A stretch of 64,000 nucleotides of DNA, from assembly GCA_035235625.1 (NCBI GenBank), contig CP141143.1, positions 36,069,178 through 36,133,177 of the forward strand, read 5' to 3'. The notes beneath the pieces are model-generated. The model ran no database searches. It had not been told where the DNA came from and was given only the letters and a program-made list of their open reading frames with translations. This document shows, piece after piece, positions 47,481 through 58,754 of the stretch. The translations under genes and the position numbers were made by a program. Source of the stretch: Saururus chinensis (taxonomy: Eukaryota; Streptophyta; Magnoliopsida; Piperales; Saururaceae). Position 1 is the stretch's first letter. Each line of letters starts with the position of its first letter.

Positions 47481-47534
47481 AAAACGAGAAGCGAGGGGCA
47501 TAGTGTGATAGAAGAGGGTGAAATAGGAAGCAGG

Positions 47535-49125
47535 TGTCACGACCTAGATTTTTAAAAGCCTTTTCAAAATAGAATGAACGGTAATCACAAGAAAAAAAAA
47601 TTCTTCTTAAATACAAAACAAACGATTCAATTAAATATCCAGGTCATGATAACTGGGGTTCACAAATACAAATATCAAATCATATGATATTATTACACTT
47701 CTCAATATTAAATAAAAACATCTCATCCATATAAGTACAAGTCCATCATTCGTCTAAAAATAAATAACAAATTGACTTTCATGCTAAAGATATACTTACG
47801 TATTGGAGTTGCATACATGAAAAACTTCATCTTGTGCTCGCCTCCTGGTCTCACTTGTCGTCGCATGGAGAATTTGCAACCAATCAAACCAAACAACCAC
47901 AACAACAATAATGGAACCTCTCAACCTTGAGGAGAGTAGCTTCGAAAGGACAAAAAGTTTTATTAATATTTTTCGGATCGGGCCAACATAACCCAATGTT
48001 AGTTGCCTATGTACTCATCAAACAACATCTCCAATGTTTCCAACAAGATCGGATATAGACGTAATTCTGCCTAAAACTACACTATCCTAAGAAGCATAGC
48101 ATGACACGTGAAATGCTTAACTGTTTTGAAACAACCTATATTTTATGCAAGTCTTTTAATCGTTCCACTTGTCTAATTAACAAGCAATAACAAACAATGT
48201 TATTAATTATCTCACAACCCTTGTTAAATAATTAATATTAACAAATCTGTATTCACTCAGAGATAACTCGCCAGTCGAGAAATCTCCAGACATAGGACTC
48301 CAACATGCAAAACATCAATATACAATGACACATGTAAAGTAATATACATTGTACTGAATATAACATAACTCAGAAACATGGTCTGACCTTTAACCAATAA
48401 AGACCAACAAAATGTACAAAACAATGGACACCGTTCAGAAAACAATGCACTAATTGTTACCTCAAAATACCGACTCCCACTCAAAGGAGTAATTGTATGC
48501 TAACAGAAATCCTAGTATATTTAGAGATCCACTTGGATCAGCCATGGGCCTAGAGATGTAGGTACCAGCTGTGCTCATGGAGACACTGGCTAGGGGTAGA
48601 TGAGCCTTTCATGATGCTCAAAAACCTGGTTTGCGCATTTGCAGGGATCCATCGTCCCAAAGGAGCGGAGACCACAAAGGTCTGAAAGATTACTGTCATG
48701 GCTATTATTAGAAATCCTAGCATCTCTAGAGATCCACTTGGATCAGCCATGGGCCTAGAGATGTATGTATCAGTTGTGCTCGTGGATACACTGGCCGGAG
48801 GTAGATAAGCCTTCCATGATGCTCAAAAACCTGGTTTGCACATTTGCAGGGATCCATAGTCCCAAAGAAGCGCAGACCACAAATGTCTAAAAAATTACCG
48901 CCATGGCTATTACTGTGAGCTTAAACTTTGACTCAGCGTGTGATACAATGCATCCACATAAGGCAAAGGGATTAAAGACTATTCACAACATATCATGCAT
49001 GCAACATACTTACATAATTAGCAAGTTAACGTACTGATTTTAGATTGAGACATGTAAGCCTATCAACAAGACTACGAATCAGAATTGATGTTTAGATAAA
49101 CTGATCAAATCCACACAACCATGAA
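47535..49125 (-). mobile_element. Second copy of the long LTR family, truncated, opposite orientation
   Basis: Starts TGTCACGACCTAG and follows the solo LTR at 55359 for about 700 bp (cctaattatt blocks, aaacaaacgattc, ccaacataacccaatgttag, gtaattctgcct). It then matches less clearly to about 49.1 kb. With 44368-47026 it forms an inverted pair, both LTR 3' ends facing the LRR-kinase fragment. The other terminus is lost near the Athila scrap. Confidence 0.65.
48505..48912. repeat. 206-bp tandem duplication
   Basis: 48505-48710 and 48711-48912 are two head-to-tail copies (agaaatcctag, gatccacttggatcagccat, catgatgctcaaaaacctgg, gcagggatccat) with scattered differences. A diverged single unit is at about 63750-63830 in another copy of the LTR family. 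Confidence 0.85.
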
Positions 49126-49245
49126 TTTATAATAGTTTCTTTGTCACACAAGGCTTTCCCTGTGGATCGACCTTGTTTACTATAGTTGACAAGTAAAAAA
49201 GAAATTTGAACTAGACTACTTCATAGTTTTGGTTTGGACGTAACA
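49126..49245 (+). mobile_element. 120-bp scrap of an Athila LTR
   Basis: Reverse complement of the terminal 120 bp of the Athila LTRs at 9626 and 18009 (cacacaaggctttccctg, ggatcgacctt, ttggacgtaaca). It ends at the expected CA terminus at 49245. No internal sequence follows; it is a truncated LTR. Confidence 0.85.
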
Positions 49246-50599
49246 ACACTCGTCCATGAGGTACCAGTCATTTCTTAGGTTCTTCCTACTCTTAAATTCG
49301 TTTTTGAGCCATAGGAGGGCGATTTCGCTGCCTTTTGTGGTTTCCCTCAACTAGACTTATCTTCGTTTGGCCGCCTCAAACCCATAGGCGCCAGCCAGGT
49401 CTGCTACCGTGCTTTCCTTTTTCCTCCACAAGCTACTAATACTTTCCTCAGTTTTGTTTCCTTCTCATTGTGCAAACACAATTTTGGCCGGGACGACTAT
49501 TTCGTCACCTCCGTTAACCATTTCTGATTGGCCACCACCCCTCCATTTCATTTGTGGCCAGATTGACCTCCTATGCCCCACCGCTCCTGTCCTCCGCCTG
49601 GTTCCACCTCCGCCTCACTATTCCTCAAAATTTCCACCGAATTAAACGCTTTGGGTACATCTCGGGTTGTTGCCATCGGCGAGCAGTGTGCCATTTGGCC
49701 ATCGTGGGCTCTGCCCCGGCTTGGCGACAGCGAGGACCAACCTCACTTGGCCCGATTATGCCTCCGCTCGAAATGGGACACTTGCCCTATACTGTGCGAG
49801 ATGCACAACTGCCCGCACCAAATATCTTGCTTGTGGTTGGCGATTGACGATGTTGTCGTTTCGGTTGGCCACCACCTCCTGGCCCTACCTCAATTGCCCT
49901 TTTGTGGGCCTAGGTCCGCCACCATCCGACCCATCTCCCCCTAAAGTGGCCCTTTTTGGCCGCGTGTGCATTTCAGGGTTCAGGTGCCGTTTTCGCGCCG
50001 CCTAACCATCGGATGGTTCTGCCACTGAATAGAGTTGACACAGAGCCCTCCTCCACCTCTCCTCCATCTTCTAGAATTTCCCCATGCCCTCCACCCTTAT
50101 GTGGGCTCTTGTTGACTAAAAAATCACCGTCTTTGGGTGTTGTCCATGGCCGATTTCGACGTCTTGCGGCTGGTGGAGTACTTCTCAGCCACCAGCCCAC
50201 CTTAAGTGAGTACACCTCGACTTCCGGTCAAACCTACCACTCATTGGCATGACTTTCCCCTAGTGTTCCACTGTAGATTGCGGAATTTACAGCATTGGCT
50301 TTTGACAGCCTTTTTGGCCGTGAGTACTTACGACGCTTCCTAAACCCTCGGGATAGCAATCTCTCAACTTGGTAAAGCATTTGGCCACCAACTCTGCCAC
50401 TGCCACCACTGTCGTCATGGGCTCATCATCAAACGTCATGGATTATGAGCTAGGGGAGCTTTGAACTTGTAATTTCATGATAGCATGCTAGGATTGTATG
50501 ATTCAATGCTTTGGATGTTAAATTATGATTCTTTTACATGATGTAAGAGGACATATGCCATGTCGAAATGCATATGACATTAATGTGGGTTGTAAGTAT

Positions 50600-50830
50600 G
50601 TTTGAAGTATGTGTGTGCTAGTGATAGCTAGCGTGTTTGTTGGTAAGCTACATATGTGGATTGTGTGTATGTTAGTGATGGCTAGCAAGTATGTTGGTAA
50701 GCTACGTGTATGGATGTGTATGTATGTGCTGGTGATGGCTAATGAGTACGTTGGTAAGCTAATGTATGTGGATTGTATGTGTATGCTAGTGATGGCGAGC
50801 AAGTTTGTTGGTAAGCTATGTATGAAAGTA
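50600..50830. repeat. 53-58-bp minisatellite, four units
   Basis: The word gttggtaagct recurs near 50638, 50693, 50749 and 50807, each followed by tatgtggatt and agtgatggc(t/g)ag. Located in the LTR-like sequence. Confidence 0.8.
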
Positions 50831-51957
50831 TGTATATGTTATACATATGTGTGATGGACATACATATGTATGATGTCTATATGCCTGTGCAATGGATGTG
50901 TATGTGTGTGTGGGCAGAAAAGTATGGGCAGTGGATGGTAAGAGGCAATGAGGGTTTAGTATGGAGCTGAATGTGGATGTGTAAGCGTATGATAGAATAT
51001 AGAGGATATGAGTTTGACACGAGAGGATTGGAGTGGATTGGTTTGGATCAAAGTGTATGTTAGGGGATTGTTAGACAGTAAGTGTTGCATAATTGTACAA
51101 GCATAATGTACAAATTATGAAGTGAAAGGTAAGCATAATAAGTGAGGTATAAGTAAGAGCGTATAACTAGGTTTGGCCCTGAGGAGCTTAGTTTGATGAC
51201 TTCCGAGTAAGATGTGTTGGCCATAAGGTGGATGGCAGAGATTATATGAATATGTAAGATTTTGGTGTACGGTGAGTTATGATTATAAGATGGATGGGTT
51301 AAGGAAGTCTACTGCCCTGACGAACTAGGGTTTCAGATCGGGCTCATCTTTGGTTTGATCAGTGGAGCACTGTATGTTTGGGAGTTTTTGTGGCATAAGT
51401 GTACCACATAACTTGCTTAATTCAAACTTGAATTATAAGCAAAGAAAATGATAGCCTTGTGAGTTTGCGACCTAATGGTTTTGATGGATTAAGTTCCATG
51501 TTTGAGCTAGCCGATAATGAGTCGGCTAAGCATTTCTCATGTCTTGTCTGTGTCATGTATTGAGCCTCAGATGTCTAATGATCTATTGAGAGCAATGTAT
51601 GTTTTCGATTTGGTCTGTATGCTGAATTAAGCCTAGACGTTTGATGCTTTATTGAGAGCGATGTATGATTCTTGCCCAAGAGTGTCACTGGCACTCTAAG
51701 GCACCTAGAGTGTGGGCAATTGTATGGCCCCTAAAGTGTGGGTGTTTATGTTTGCATGCTCATGTAAGTAGTATCATAGAACTGCTCTTACATGTTTGAT
51801 CATGTGCCCCATGAGCATTGGTGTGCCTTGCCTTTTGAAAAGTCCATGGCATCTAGTCACTCCCCGGTGGTTAAGGTGATGCCCCAGTCGCATTCTTTTC
51901 CATTTCAATGTTGTAGCTTATTAGTTGTAATGATCTTCAGTGGTTGATAATATGTGT

Positions 51958-52290
51958 AAGACTGTATAAGTGAGTATGTATATTTCTAAGTAAGATTGTA
52001 AGAGTATGATTCTGAGTAAGACTATAAGAGTATGATTCTGAGCACGACTATAAGAGTATGATTCTGAGCACAACTATAAGAGTATGATTATGAGAAAGAC
52101 AGTAACCGTATGCTTATGAGTAAGACTGTACGAGTAAGGTCGTGTGAGTAAGAATGTACGAGTAAGGTCATACAAGTAAGACTATACAAGTAAGGTCATA
52201 TAAGTATGTGTAAGTTGTATGAGTAAGTGTATGATTGTATGAGTAAGTTTGTAAGACTTTGATTAAGAGTGTATGTGTAAGATTGGTTTG
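51958..52290. repeat. Short degenerate tandem repeats (gtaaga / agagtatgat)
   Basis: Units of about 20-26 bp with agtaagactgtaagagtatg-like wording, first with gattctgag spacers and later with aaggtc spacers. Typical LTR-internal satellite; no coding content. Confidence 0.7.
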
Positions 52291-52967
52291 ATGGTATGTT
52301 ATTGGCATGATTGTATGCGTATGTGCATAATTATTATATGCCTATTTGCTTCATGTTTGAGTTGCATGAATGCATCTATGTATGGACATTCTAAGTTCAT
52401 TGTTTAGAACTCCTCTACTGGGTATTTTCATATTGAGAATAAAAATACTCATTACCCTATTTTTTAGCCCCGATGTTCGAGAGGCTTTTGTAGGTTTGTG
52501 ACAGAGAGCTCCTGGAGATGGATGCTCATTTTGCGGTGATTTGATTCTCTTTGACTCAGGTATATCTTTGATTCACTGTTAATATTATTTGTGCCACGAT
52601 CTCTTGTATTGGATGAGATGAGAATTAAAGTGTTTATACTTTCTAGACTTGTAATTTGTATTAGGCTGTGGACTATTATGGAAATTGCACCCAGGGATGC
52701 CTGGGAAAGATTTGTATTTAAAGTCTATGATCATAACAATTTATTCATAAGTTTGTTTTCAAGTAGCACCTAAGGATGTTTGGTTTGGTTGTACGATGTT
52801 TGAATAAGTAAAAATTTGTATGGGAAAAACTGATGTGTGATGTTTTAAATTATAAAACTACTTTCACAGGTTTCATTTTCATCATTTTTCCCAATTTACA
52901 ACTGTTATATTGCAAAACTTTTCTGTGAATTTTAAAGAAAATGTGATGAAAAATCTTGGGCGTTACA

Positions 52968-53440
52968 TCCTCTCTCTCCCTCCTCCCACTCTCCCTGTCT
53001 TCCCCTCTCTCCCTCTTCCCTCTCTCCCTCTCCTCCTCTCTCTCTCTCTCATGTCCCTCCTCACTCTCTCTCCTTTTCTCTCCTCTCCTCTCTCTCCTCA
53101 CTCTCTCTATCTTCTCTCTCTCCTCACTCTCTCTATCTCCTATCTCTCCTCATTCTCTCTCCTCTATCTCTATCACCTCTCTCCCTCTTCCCTCTTTCGC
53201 CTTTTTTATCTCTCTCTCCCATGTGCGTCAACGTGAGCACCTACTCTAAGGATAAAAGAGGAGAGAGTAAGGGAATTTAATTTAATTTTTGTTTTTTAAT
53301 TATATATTATATTCTCTCCTCTCTTTCATCCTTTTCTCTCTCTCCTCTCACTCTCTCTCTCATCCTCTTTTTCTGTCTCCTCTCTCTCATTTCACTCTCT
53401 CTATATATTTTAAAATTAATAAAAATAAATCAAAAGGTAA
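52968..53440. repeat. (CTCTC)n-rich block, CACTA cargo
   Basis: Imperfect ct-rich DNA followed by ccatgtgcgtcaacgtgagc and ggaatttaatttaattttt, the same order as at 32285-32690 in the hAT foldback. A further ct-rich run is at 54005-54350. It generates open Ser/Leu-rich frames that are not genes. Confidence 0.75.
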
Positions 53441-53447
53441 TAGCAAC

Positions 53448-53913
53448 GCATAGGAATATGCTTCTCTAACACCTATTAGTTTATTTTAAAAACCATTAAT
53501 GTGCTTAATATGAGTCTAAGTTATATGTTTAAATAAATGTATATTTGTGGAACATTATATGTAAAAAAATAATTACGTAAATTGCATGGACCTACCCATA
53601 TTGATCTCATATAACTTTAAAAATATTATTTTTAATATAACAAAAACTTAAACTTTTAAAGAAATTGGGTTTGAATTGTATTTTTGTTTTTAAGGAAAAA
53701 AATTCAAATAAAAATTATTTATTTTATTTAAAAAATAAATTGTTAAATAAAAAATATATTTTTTAAATACGGTATCGATATGTATCGGCCGTATTGATAC
53801 GTTACATCTAATACAACAATTACGTATCGATATTTCCAGTGGGGGACGATCGTCCCCCGTATCGGCCGATACGGCCTTCCATGTACCTAGTATAGTCGCG
53901 TATATTCCTATGC
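53448..53913. mobile_element. MITE-like element with 12-bp perfect inverted ends
   Basis: Ends GCATAGGAATAT and ATATTCCTATGC. The interior has a tatcggccgatac palindrome and a gggggacgatcgtccccc hairpin. A second copy in reverse orientation is at about 58825-59230. Confidence 0.65.
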
Positions 53914-54004
53914 ATTGCTAATAACTTTTATTTTATTTATTTTATTAATTTTAAAATATAATATTTTGTAAGAAAATCTCAAAAAAATTAAATTAAATTC
54001 CTCT

Positions 54005-54350
54005 CTCTACACACTCTCTCCTCTCTCTTTTGACTCTATCCCCTCTCTCTCTTCACTCTCTCCCCTCTCTCTCCTCTCTCTCTTCATTCTCTCCCCTCTC
54101 TCTCCTCTCTCTCTTCACTCTCTCTTGCCATCTCTCATCTCTCTCTCTAGCCCCTCTCCTCTCTCTCTACCCTCTCTCCCCTCTCTCTCCCTCTATCTTT
54201 CTTCTCTCTCTAGCCTCTCTCTTCTCTCTCTACCAACTCTCTCCTCTCTCTTCTCTCATCTTTCTTTCTTCTCTCTCTCTCTCTTCTCTTCTCTCATCTT
54301 TCTCTTCTCCTCTCCTCTCTCTCTACCCTATTATATATATTTAAATAATA
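54005..54350. repeat. Second (CTCT)n block
   Basis: Pyrimidine-rich low-complexity DNA adjoining the right subterminal repeats of the CACTA element. The sequence before it (aaaaaattaaattaaatt) is an inverted match to 53270-53290. Confidence 0.75.
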
Positions 54351-54862
54351 ATTATTAAATAAAATAAAATAAAAAAACTATTAGCAACGCTTGTTTGAAA
54401 GTGTCGCTAATAGTAAGAATACTAGTGCCGCTTTTAATAAAGCATCAATAAGTATCTAATTTTTTTTAAAAACAAATTTATGTTATTTGTGTGGCATTAA
54501 TTGAAGCATTGCTAATAGTACAACTATTAGCGACACTTTTATAAAAGTGTCACAATTATTAGTACTATTAGCGACGCTTACGAAAAGCGTTGCTAATAGT
54601 TCTAATTTTTAAAATTTTTATTTAGAACATATTACTATTAGTGATGCTTTTATAAAGTGTGACTAATAGTACCGCTATTAGAGATGTTTTTTTATAAAAC
54701 GCCGCTAACAGTTGTACTATTAGAGACGTTCTATAAAAAGTGTCGCTAATAGTTAATTTTTTTACGATATTTTTATAAGTGTCGCAATTAGTAATTTTTA
54801 GCCACGTTTTTTAATGTATTAATAATAAAAGCGTCACTTATAGTACATTTATTATAGTGGGT

Positions 54863-55000
54863 ATACTAGAGAAAAATCAATTTGCAAGTCCTGATTCCTG
54901 ATGATAGATTTAGCTACCATACAACATGCTACTGACAGTTTTTTCGATGAGAATGAGTTGGGAGAAGGTGGTTTTAGCCCTGTTTACAAAGGTTTGCTAC
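54863..55000 (+). pseudogene. CRK kinase exon (ATP-loop), copy B
   Basis: Reads LATIQHATDSFFDENE and LGEGGFSPVYKG, closely similar to copy A at 28744-28870 and to CRK exon 3. It begins three bases after the CACTA element's right end, next to an AG acceptor-like tactag. Upstream of LATIQ the frame is disturbed by small changes (stop codons near 54890). The Gly-loop has Ser for one Gly (GEGGFSP). An intron starts at the ggtttg after VYK. No further kinase exon is visible downstream. Confidence 0.75.
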
Positions 55001-55358
55001 TTCACCACTCCTTTTACATATAATGTGAACTTCTTTTATACTTTCTTAGTCTTATATTAATAGTTATATTTAAAAAAGTATTAGTCTCTTTTGAATAATG
55101 AAACCCACATCTAAGAAAAAAGAAAATAAGCTTATGATACTCATTTTTAAGCACCTATTATTAAAATTGAACAAAATAGAACTATTAATATGGAATAATT
55201 TTTTTGTCAAATGAAGGTATTAATTTATTACACATGAAATAAAATTAAAAAAAAACTTTAAGACTCCCTCTGTCTTAAATTAATAGCTCTATTTAATTTT
55301 TTAAAATAAACTATTTTAAAAAACTAAATAGAGCTCTTAATATAAGACAAAGAGAATA
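55000..55358 (+). repeat. Duplicated CRK intron, copy B (first part)
   Basis: 55000-55230 matches 28871-29110, including ttcttttatactt and aaataagcttatgatactc. Then an unmatched AT-rich stretch runs to the gaata target of the solo LTR. Confidence 0.7.
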
Positions 55359-58300
55359 TGTCACGACTTGGATTTTTAAAAACATTTTTAAATAGCACGA
55401 ATGGTAAATAGCAAGAATTTTTCTTTTCTTAAATACAAAACAAACCATTCGATTAAATATTTAGGTCATGATATCTGGGGTTCATAAATACGGATACCAA
55501 ATCATATGATATTTACACGTCTCAAAATTCAACAAGAACAACTCATCCATCTAAGTACAAGTCCGTCATCCATTTGAAAATAAATAACTAAGTTGACTCT
55601 CACGCTAAAGGTACTCCTACGTACTAGAGTTGCAGAAACGCAGAAACTTCTTGGGTCTCACTTGTCATCACCTGGAGAATCTGCAACCAAGCAAACCAAA
55701 CAACAACCAAAACAACAATGGAATCTCTCCGCCTTTAGGAGAAGAGCTTCCAAATGACAAAAGGTTTAATTAATATTTTTCAGATCGAGCCAACATCACC
55801 CGATGTTAGTTGCCTACGTACTTATCAGACAACATCTCCAATGTTTCCAGCAAAGTCGGATTCAGACATAGTTCTGCCTACAAAACTACACTATTCTAAG
55901 AAGCATAGCATCACACATGCAATGCTTAAGTATATTAAAGCAACCTACATATTATGCAAGTCCTTTAATCGTTCTACTTGTTTTAATTAAATAAGTAACA
56001 TCAAACAATGTTATTAATTATCTCTCGAACCATTGTTCGATAATTAATATCCCCGTCTAATCCCAATGATAGACAGACCCATCAAATGTCATCTTAAGTG
56101 ACAAATGATAACTCACCATAGATCACCCTCAAAGGTAAATCATGATGAAACACCCTAGAATCCACTAGGCCCCTGGAATCCACTAAGAAGTACCATCACC
56201 CCTCCTAGCCTACAAAGGACTTGACCGGAGTGGAAGGGCATGACCCACAACTGCACCTGAATAGAAGTGGTGGGTAAAGCCAACCAAGCAGGATGCCAGC
56301 TAATCCAATTGCATGTACACTAAAAGATCCTCAATAGATCTGTGGTGAGCCCAGCTCATGTAGAGCTCCCTCCAATGGGGAGGTGCAACAACACGGTCAA
56401 ATCAATAGCTCCTCAATAGAGCTAAAACTCAGGAAACTATTCTAAACCCTATCTTACTCATCATTAAACCAAGATTTCGAATGACTAACTCAAACCCTAT
56501 TACACCCTTCTAGATCAGGGTTTAAAACTCGAGACTGCCATTAGTTCATCAACCAAGGCAAATCGTCAGGTCAAAGGCTTTGTTCACACTATGAACTAGT
56601 CCTGGACCCCTCAGAGGTGTATTAGTCTTTATCTTGGTTAGGTGTTCACGCCCAATCCAAAGCTATCAAACCCCATTGATTTATCTTTTAATAATCTTAA
56701 GCATATGATAAATTCTTATCACAACAACAATGATAAAATATCGAAACAATGAATAGCATAAACCATTAGAACCACACAGGTCCAAGCATATCATAATATC
56801 AATAATAAAATTAAATAATGATAATAGGATTGTTCGAGCTATCGTACCCTAACCTCCTTGGGTTAATTTATTAAATCTTTATGAAAACTAATCATAATGC
56901 ACCTAAGGGCATTAAGGTAATTATTCAACATTGGATACGGTCTTCTCTGCTCTTGGGTGAGTCTTCCACCTCTCAAAAGGTTCCAGTATCACATTGGCCC
57001 ATTAATGACATCCACGCGAATGGGGGCTAGTACACTCATTAGGGTATTTCTGTCCTTTTGTACCAGGCTTCCCTGAACCTCAATGGGTCTAAAACTAATG
57101 TCATGGGTACACCATGACGTTGTGAACCCGAGGTAATTTTCTTGTTATTTAATGGGGTTGTAAACCCATTTGAACCGACCCCAGTTTAATTTACTATTTT
57201 ACCTAAACCCTTAGGGTAAAATAGTCAAATATCTACTTACTGGGATTTTTACCTAACTTACGGCTTGGTCCAAATTTAGGATACACATTAAAATATCACT
57301 GAGATTTTTCTCACTTTTTAAATCTACTCATAGGCCCTGAACCATAGCCCCGAATTCTGATTATTAATCATTATACTACGCGTCAACTCACAAGGGTAAA
57401 TTGGTCATTTTATAGACTCTGGGATTTTTCCTTAGTCTGAAACTTAGTCGGAGTACTCAGCATACATTACTAGTCATTCATAACTTGTTTCAAAATTTTC
57501 TGACTACTCTATCTCATTGAACCGGACAAGGTTCAGGGTTAAGAGTGTAATTTTGTTTTTTAAGGAGTAGGATCGAACCGGGTCGGGTTAGCCGACTTGG
57601 TCCGGGGAGCAAAGACAACCCACGGGGTCATCTTCCCCGCGACCAGACAGAGGCCTTCTTGCCTTTGGCGGCGCTGCCCCTTACTGCGGCGGAGGAGTGG
57701 GCGGCTCAAGAGATCCGGACCAGCTGAGCACGGCGGAACTGACTGGCGTCGTTCGGTGGCTAGCCGGCGACCAAAAGGACACTTTTCTATTTTTTAATTT
57801 TTTTAACAGACGGCGATGCCGCCGCAGTCGGAGATAGTGCGGCCTAGGCCTGTGCGTCCGGGGCCATCGTGGCCTAGACCAGCATGGCTAGGACTGGCGC
57901 GGCCACGGGCGGCACGGCCTCAGCCAGTGGTTGTGTCTCTCTCTTTTATCTTTTTCTGTGCACTGACCAGTAGTTTGTCTGGCAGCGGCTGCGTGCCGCA
58001 ACCCAGCCCACATGAAGCCGCAGCCAGACGATGGCTGGCCGGTCACTGACCGGATGATGCTGACCGATCGGCAGCCAGCCAATAATGTCTGAAACATAAA
58101 CTTATTGATGAACGGGATTACAGAACAATGATTACTGTTTATGTAAATTACACTATACAGAGCTGATTTTTATTCAAATCTAATTAATAAAATTTTTATT
58201 AATCTTCAAGCGAAGACAAGGCAATGATCCTACCTTAATTATCAATTTGTTGTCGATCCACCATCGTCGAAGCCTTACCGGAGCTTCGCTGTTCACCCCA

Positions 58301-58749
58301 TTCTCTCCTCCAATTGGACAAAGACCCCCAAATTGTGCCCTAAGAAGGCCTTTTTATAAGCATGGGGATTAGGGTTCCCTAATCCCCCTAGAATTTGGGC
58401 AATCCTCCCCCCCAATTAGACCATCTAATTGGGACCTTAAAAATTAATTTCTGAATTCTAGTTAACCAGGTCCGCAAGACAACTTAACGGGCCAAATACA
58501 TATCTAAATCGGGTAAACGGGCCCTATACGATATGTTCAACTTTGAACAATTGCATCTCCCTCATCCGAACTCCGATTCGCACGTTCTTGGTGGCGTTTC
58601 AAAGCTCTGTCTGTCTACTTTCTAATAGAATTAGTTTCAAATACAAATTCTATCTAGGGAGGTAGTTTCTACTAAGAATGTCAATGGGTCAAACACCCTA
58701 TTTTTCACGTATTTAATTTTTGAAACTTAGAAAAATTCGGGATATTACA
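55359..58749 (-). mobile_element. 3.4-kb solo LTR (gypsy type) in the CRK intron
   Basis: 3391 bp with ends TGTCACGACTTGG and GGGATATTACA on the plus strand and a perfect 5-bp duplication gaata (55354-55358 and 58750-58754). There is no internal region, so it is a solo LTR left by recombination. On the minus strand it starts TGTAATATCCCGAATTT and has a TATA-like CTTATAAAAAGGCC near 58350, followed by a GC-rich leader-like part (57.57-58.08 kb). Reference copy for the family also seen at 44368, 47535 and 61310. Confidence 0.85.
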
Positions 58750-58754
58750 GAATA

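Larger units (their letters stand above)
49246..52967 (+). mobile_element. Long gypsy-type LTR, 5' end unclear
   Basis: Ends GGGCGTTACA. The last 600 bp have the style of Tekay/Del LTRs (ctactgggtattttcat, a polyadenylation-like AT-rich end). The 49.4-50.25 kb part is GC- and Pro-codon-rich, like the leader region of the other LTRs here. Contains two minisatellites. No coding region and no confirmed target duplication. The family assignment is inference. Confidence 0.5.
43358..54859 (+). mobile_element. CACTA (En/Spm) element, 11.5 kb, carrying a host gene fragment
   Basis: The left end CACTACAACAAAAAGGACTA and the right end (other strand) CACTATAATAAATGTACTA are matching CACTA termini. A 3-bp duplication ggt flanks them (43355-43357 and 54860-54862). 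Both subterminal regions (43380-44000 and 54375-54850) are packed with attagtgacgct and agcgtcactaat-type repeats in both orientations, the pattern bound by CACTA transposases. I find no transposase gene. The cargo is a fragment of an LRR receptor kinase, several LTR-type insertions and CT-rich blocks. The strand is arbitrary. It is inserted at the intron 2/exon 3 border of the CRK gene. Confidence 0.85.
34657..55000 (+). pseudogene. Cysteine-rich receptor-like kinase (DUF26) gene shattered by transposons
   Basis: Pieces of one plant CRK gene lie in correct order and strand. Exon 1 is at 34657-34741 and 39356-39795 (signal peptide, DUF26). The stalk and transmembrane exon is at about 41495-41643 and 42920-42938, with a splice donor. 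The ATP-loop kinase exon is at about 54863-55000. CRKs are plasma-membrane kinases whose extracellular DUF26 (Gnk2-like) domain has roles in stress and defence signalling. The interruptions are a copia element in exon 1, a foldback MULE in exon 2, and a CACTA element at the intron/exon 3 border. Later kinase exons are missing, exon 1 carries an in-frame stop with a frame change, and the DUF26 C-X8-C-X2-C motif is degenerate. That the pieces are one gene is inferred from order, strand, spacing after removing the insertions, and target-site duplications. Confidence 0.7.

Noticed and set aside
49409-50252. Overlapping Pro/Ser-rich frames at 49.4-50.25 kb that look like a GC-rich gene
   Set aside because: Four frames are open at once on the two strands, with no domain; fits the GC-rich segment of a long LTR.
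50600-50830. Regularly spaced repeats considered as a CRISPR-like array
   Set aside because: Units are tandem and similar throughout with no unique spacers, and the DNA is plant nuclear.
52910-54358. Ser/Leu-rich open frames over CT-rich DNA
   Set aside because: Simple-sequence artefacts of (CTCT)n blocks.
57597-58097. GC-rich frames at 57.6-58.1 kb
   Set aside because: Inside the solo LTR with gaata duplication; antisense frames are equally open.
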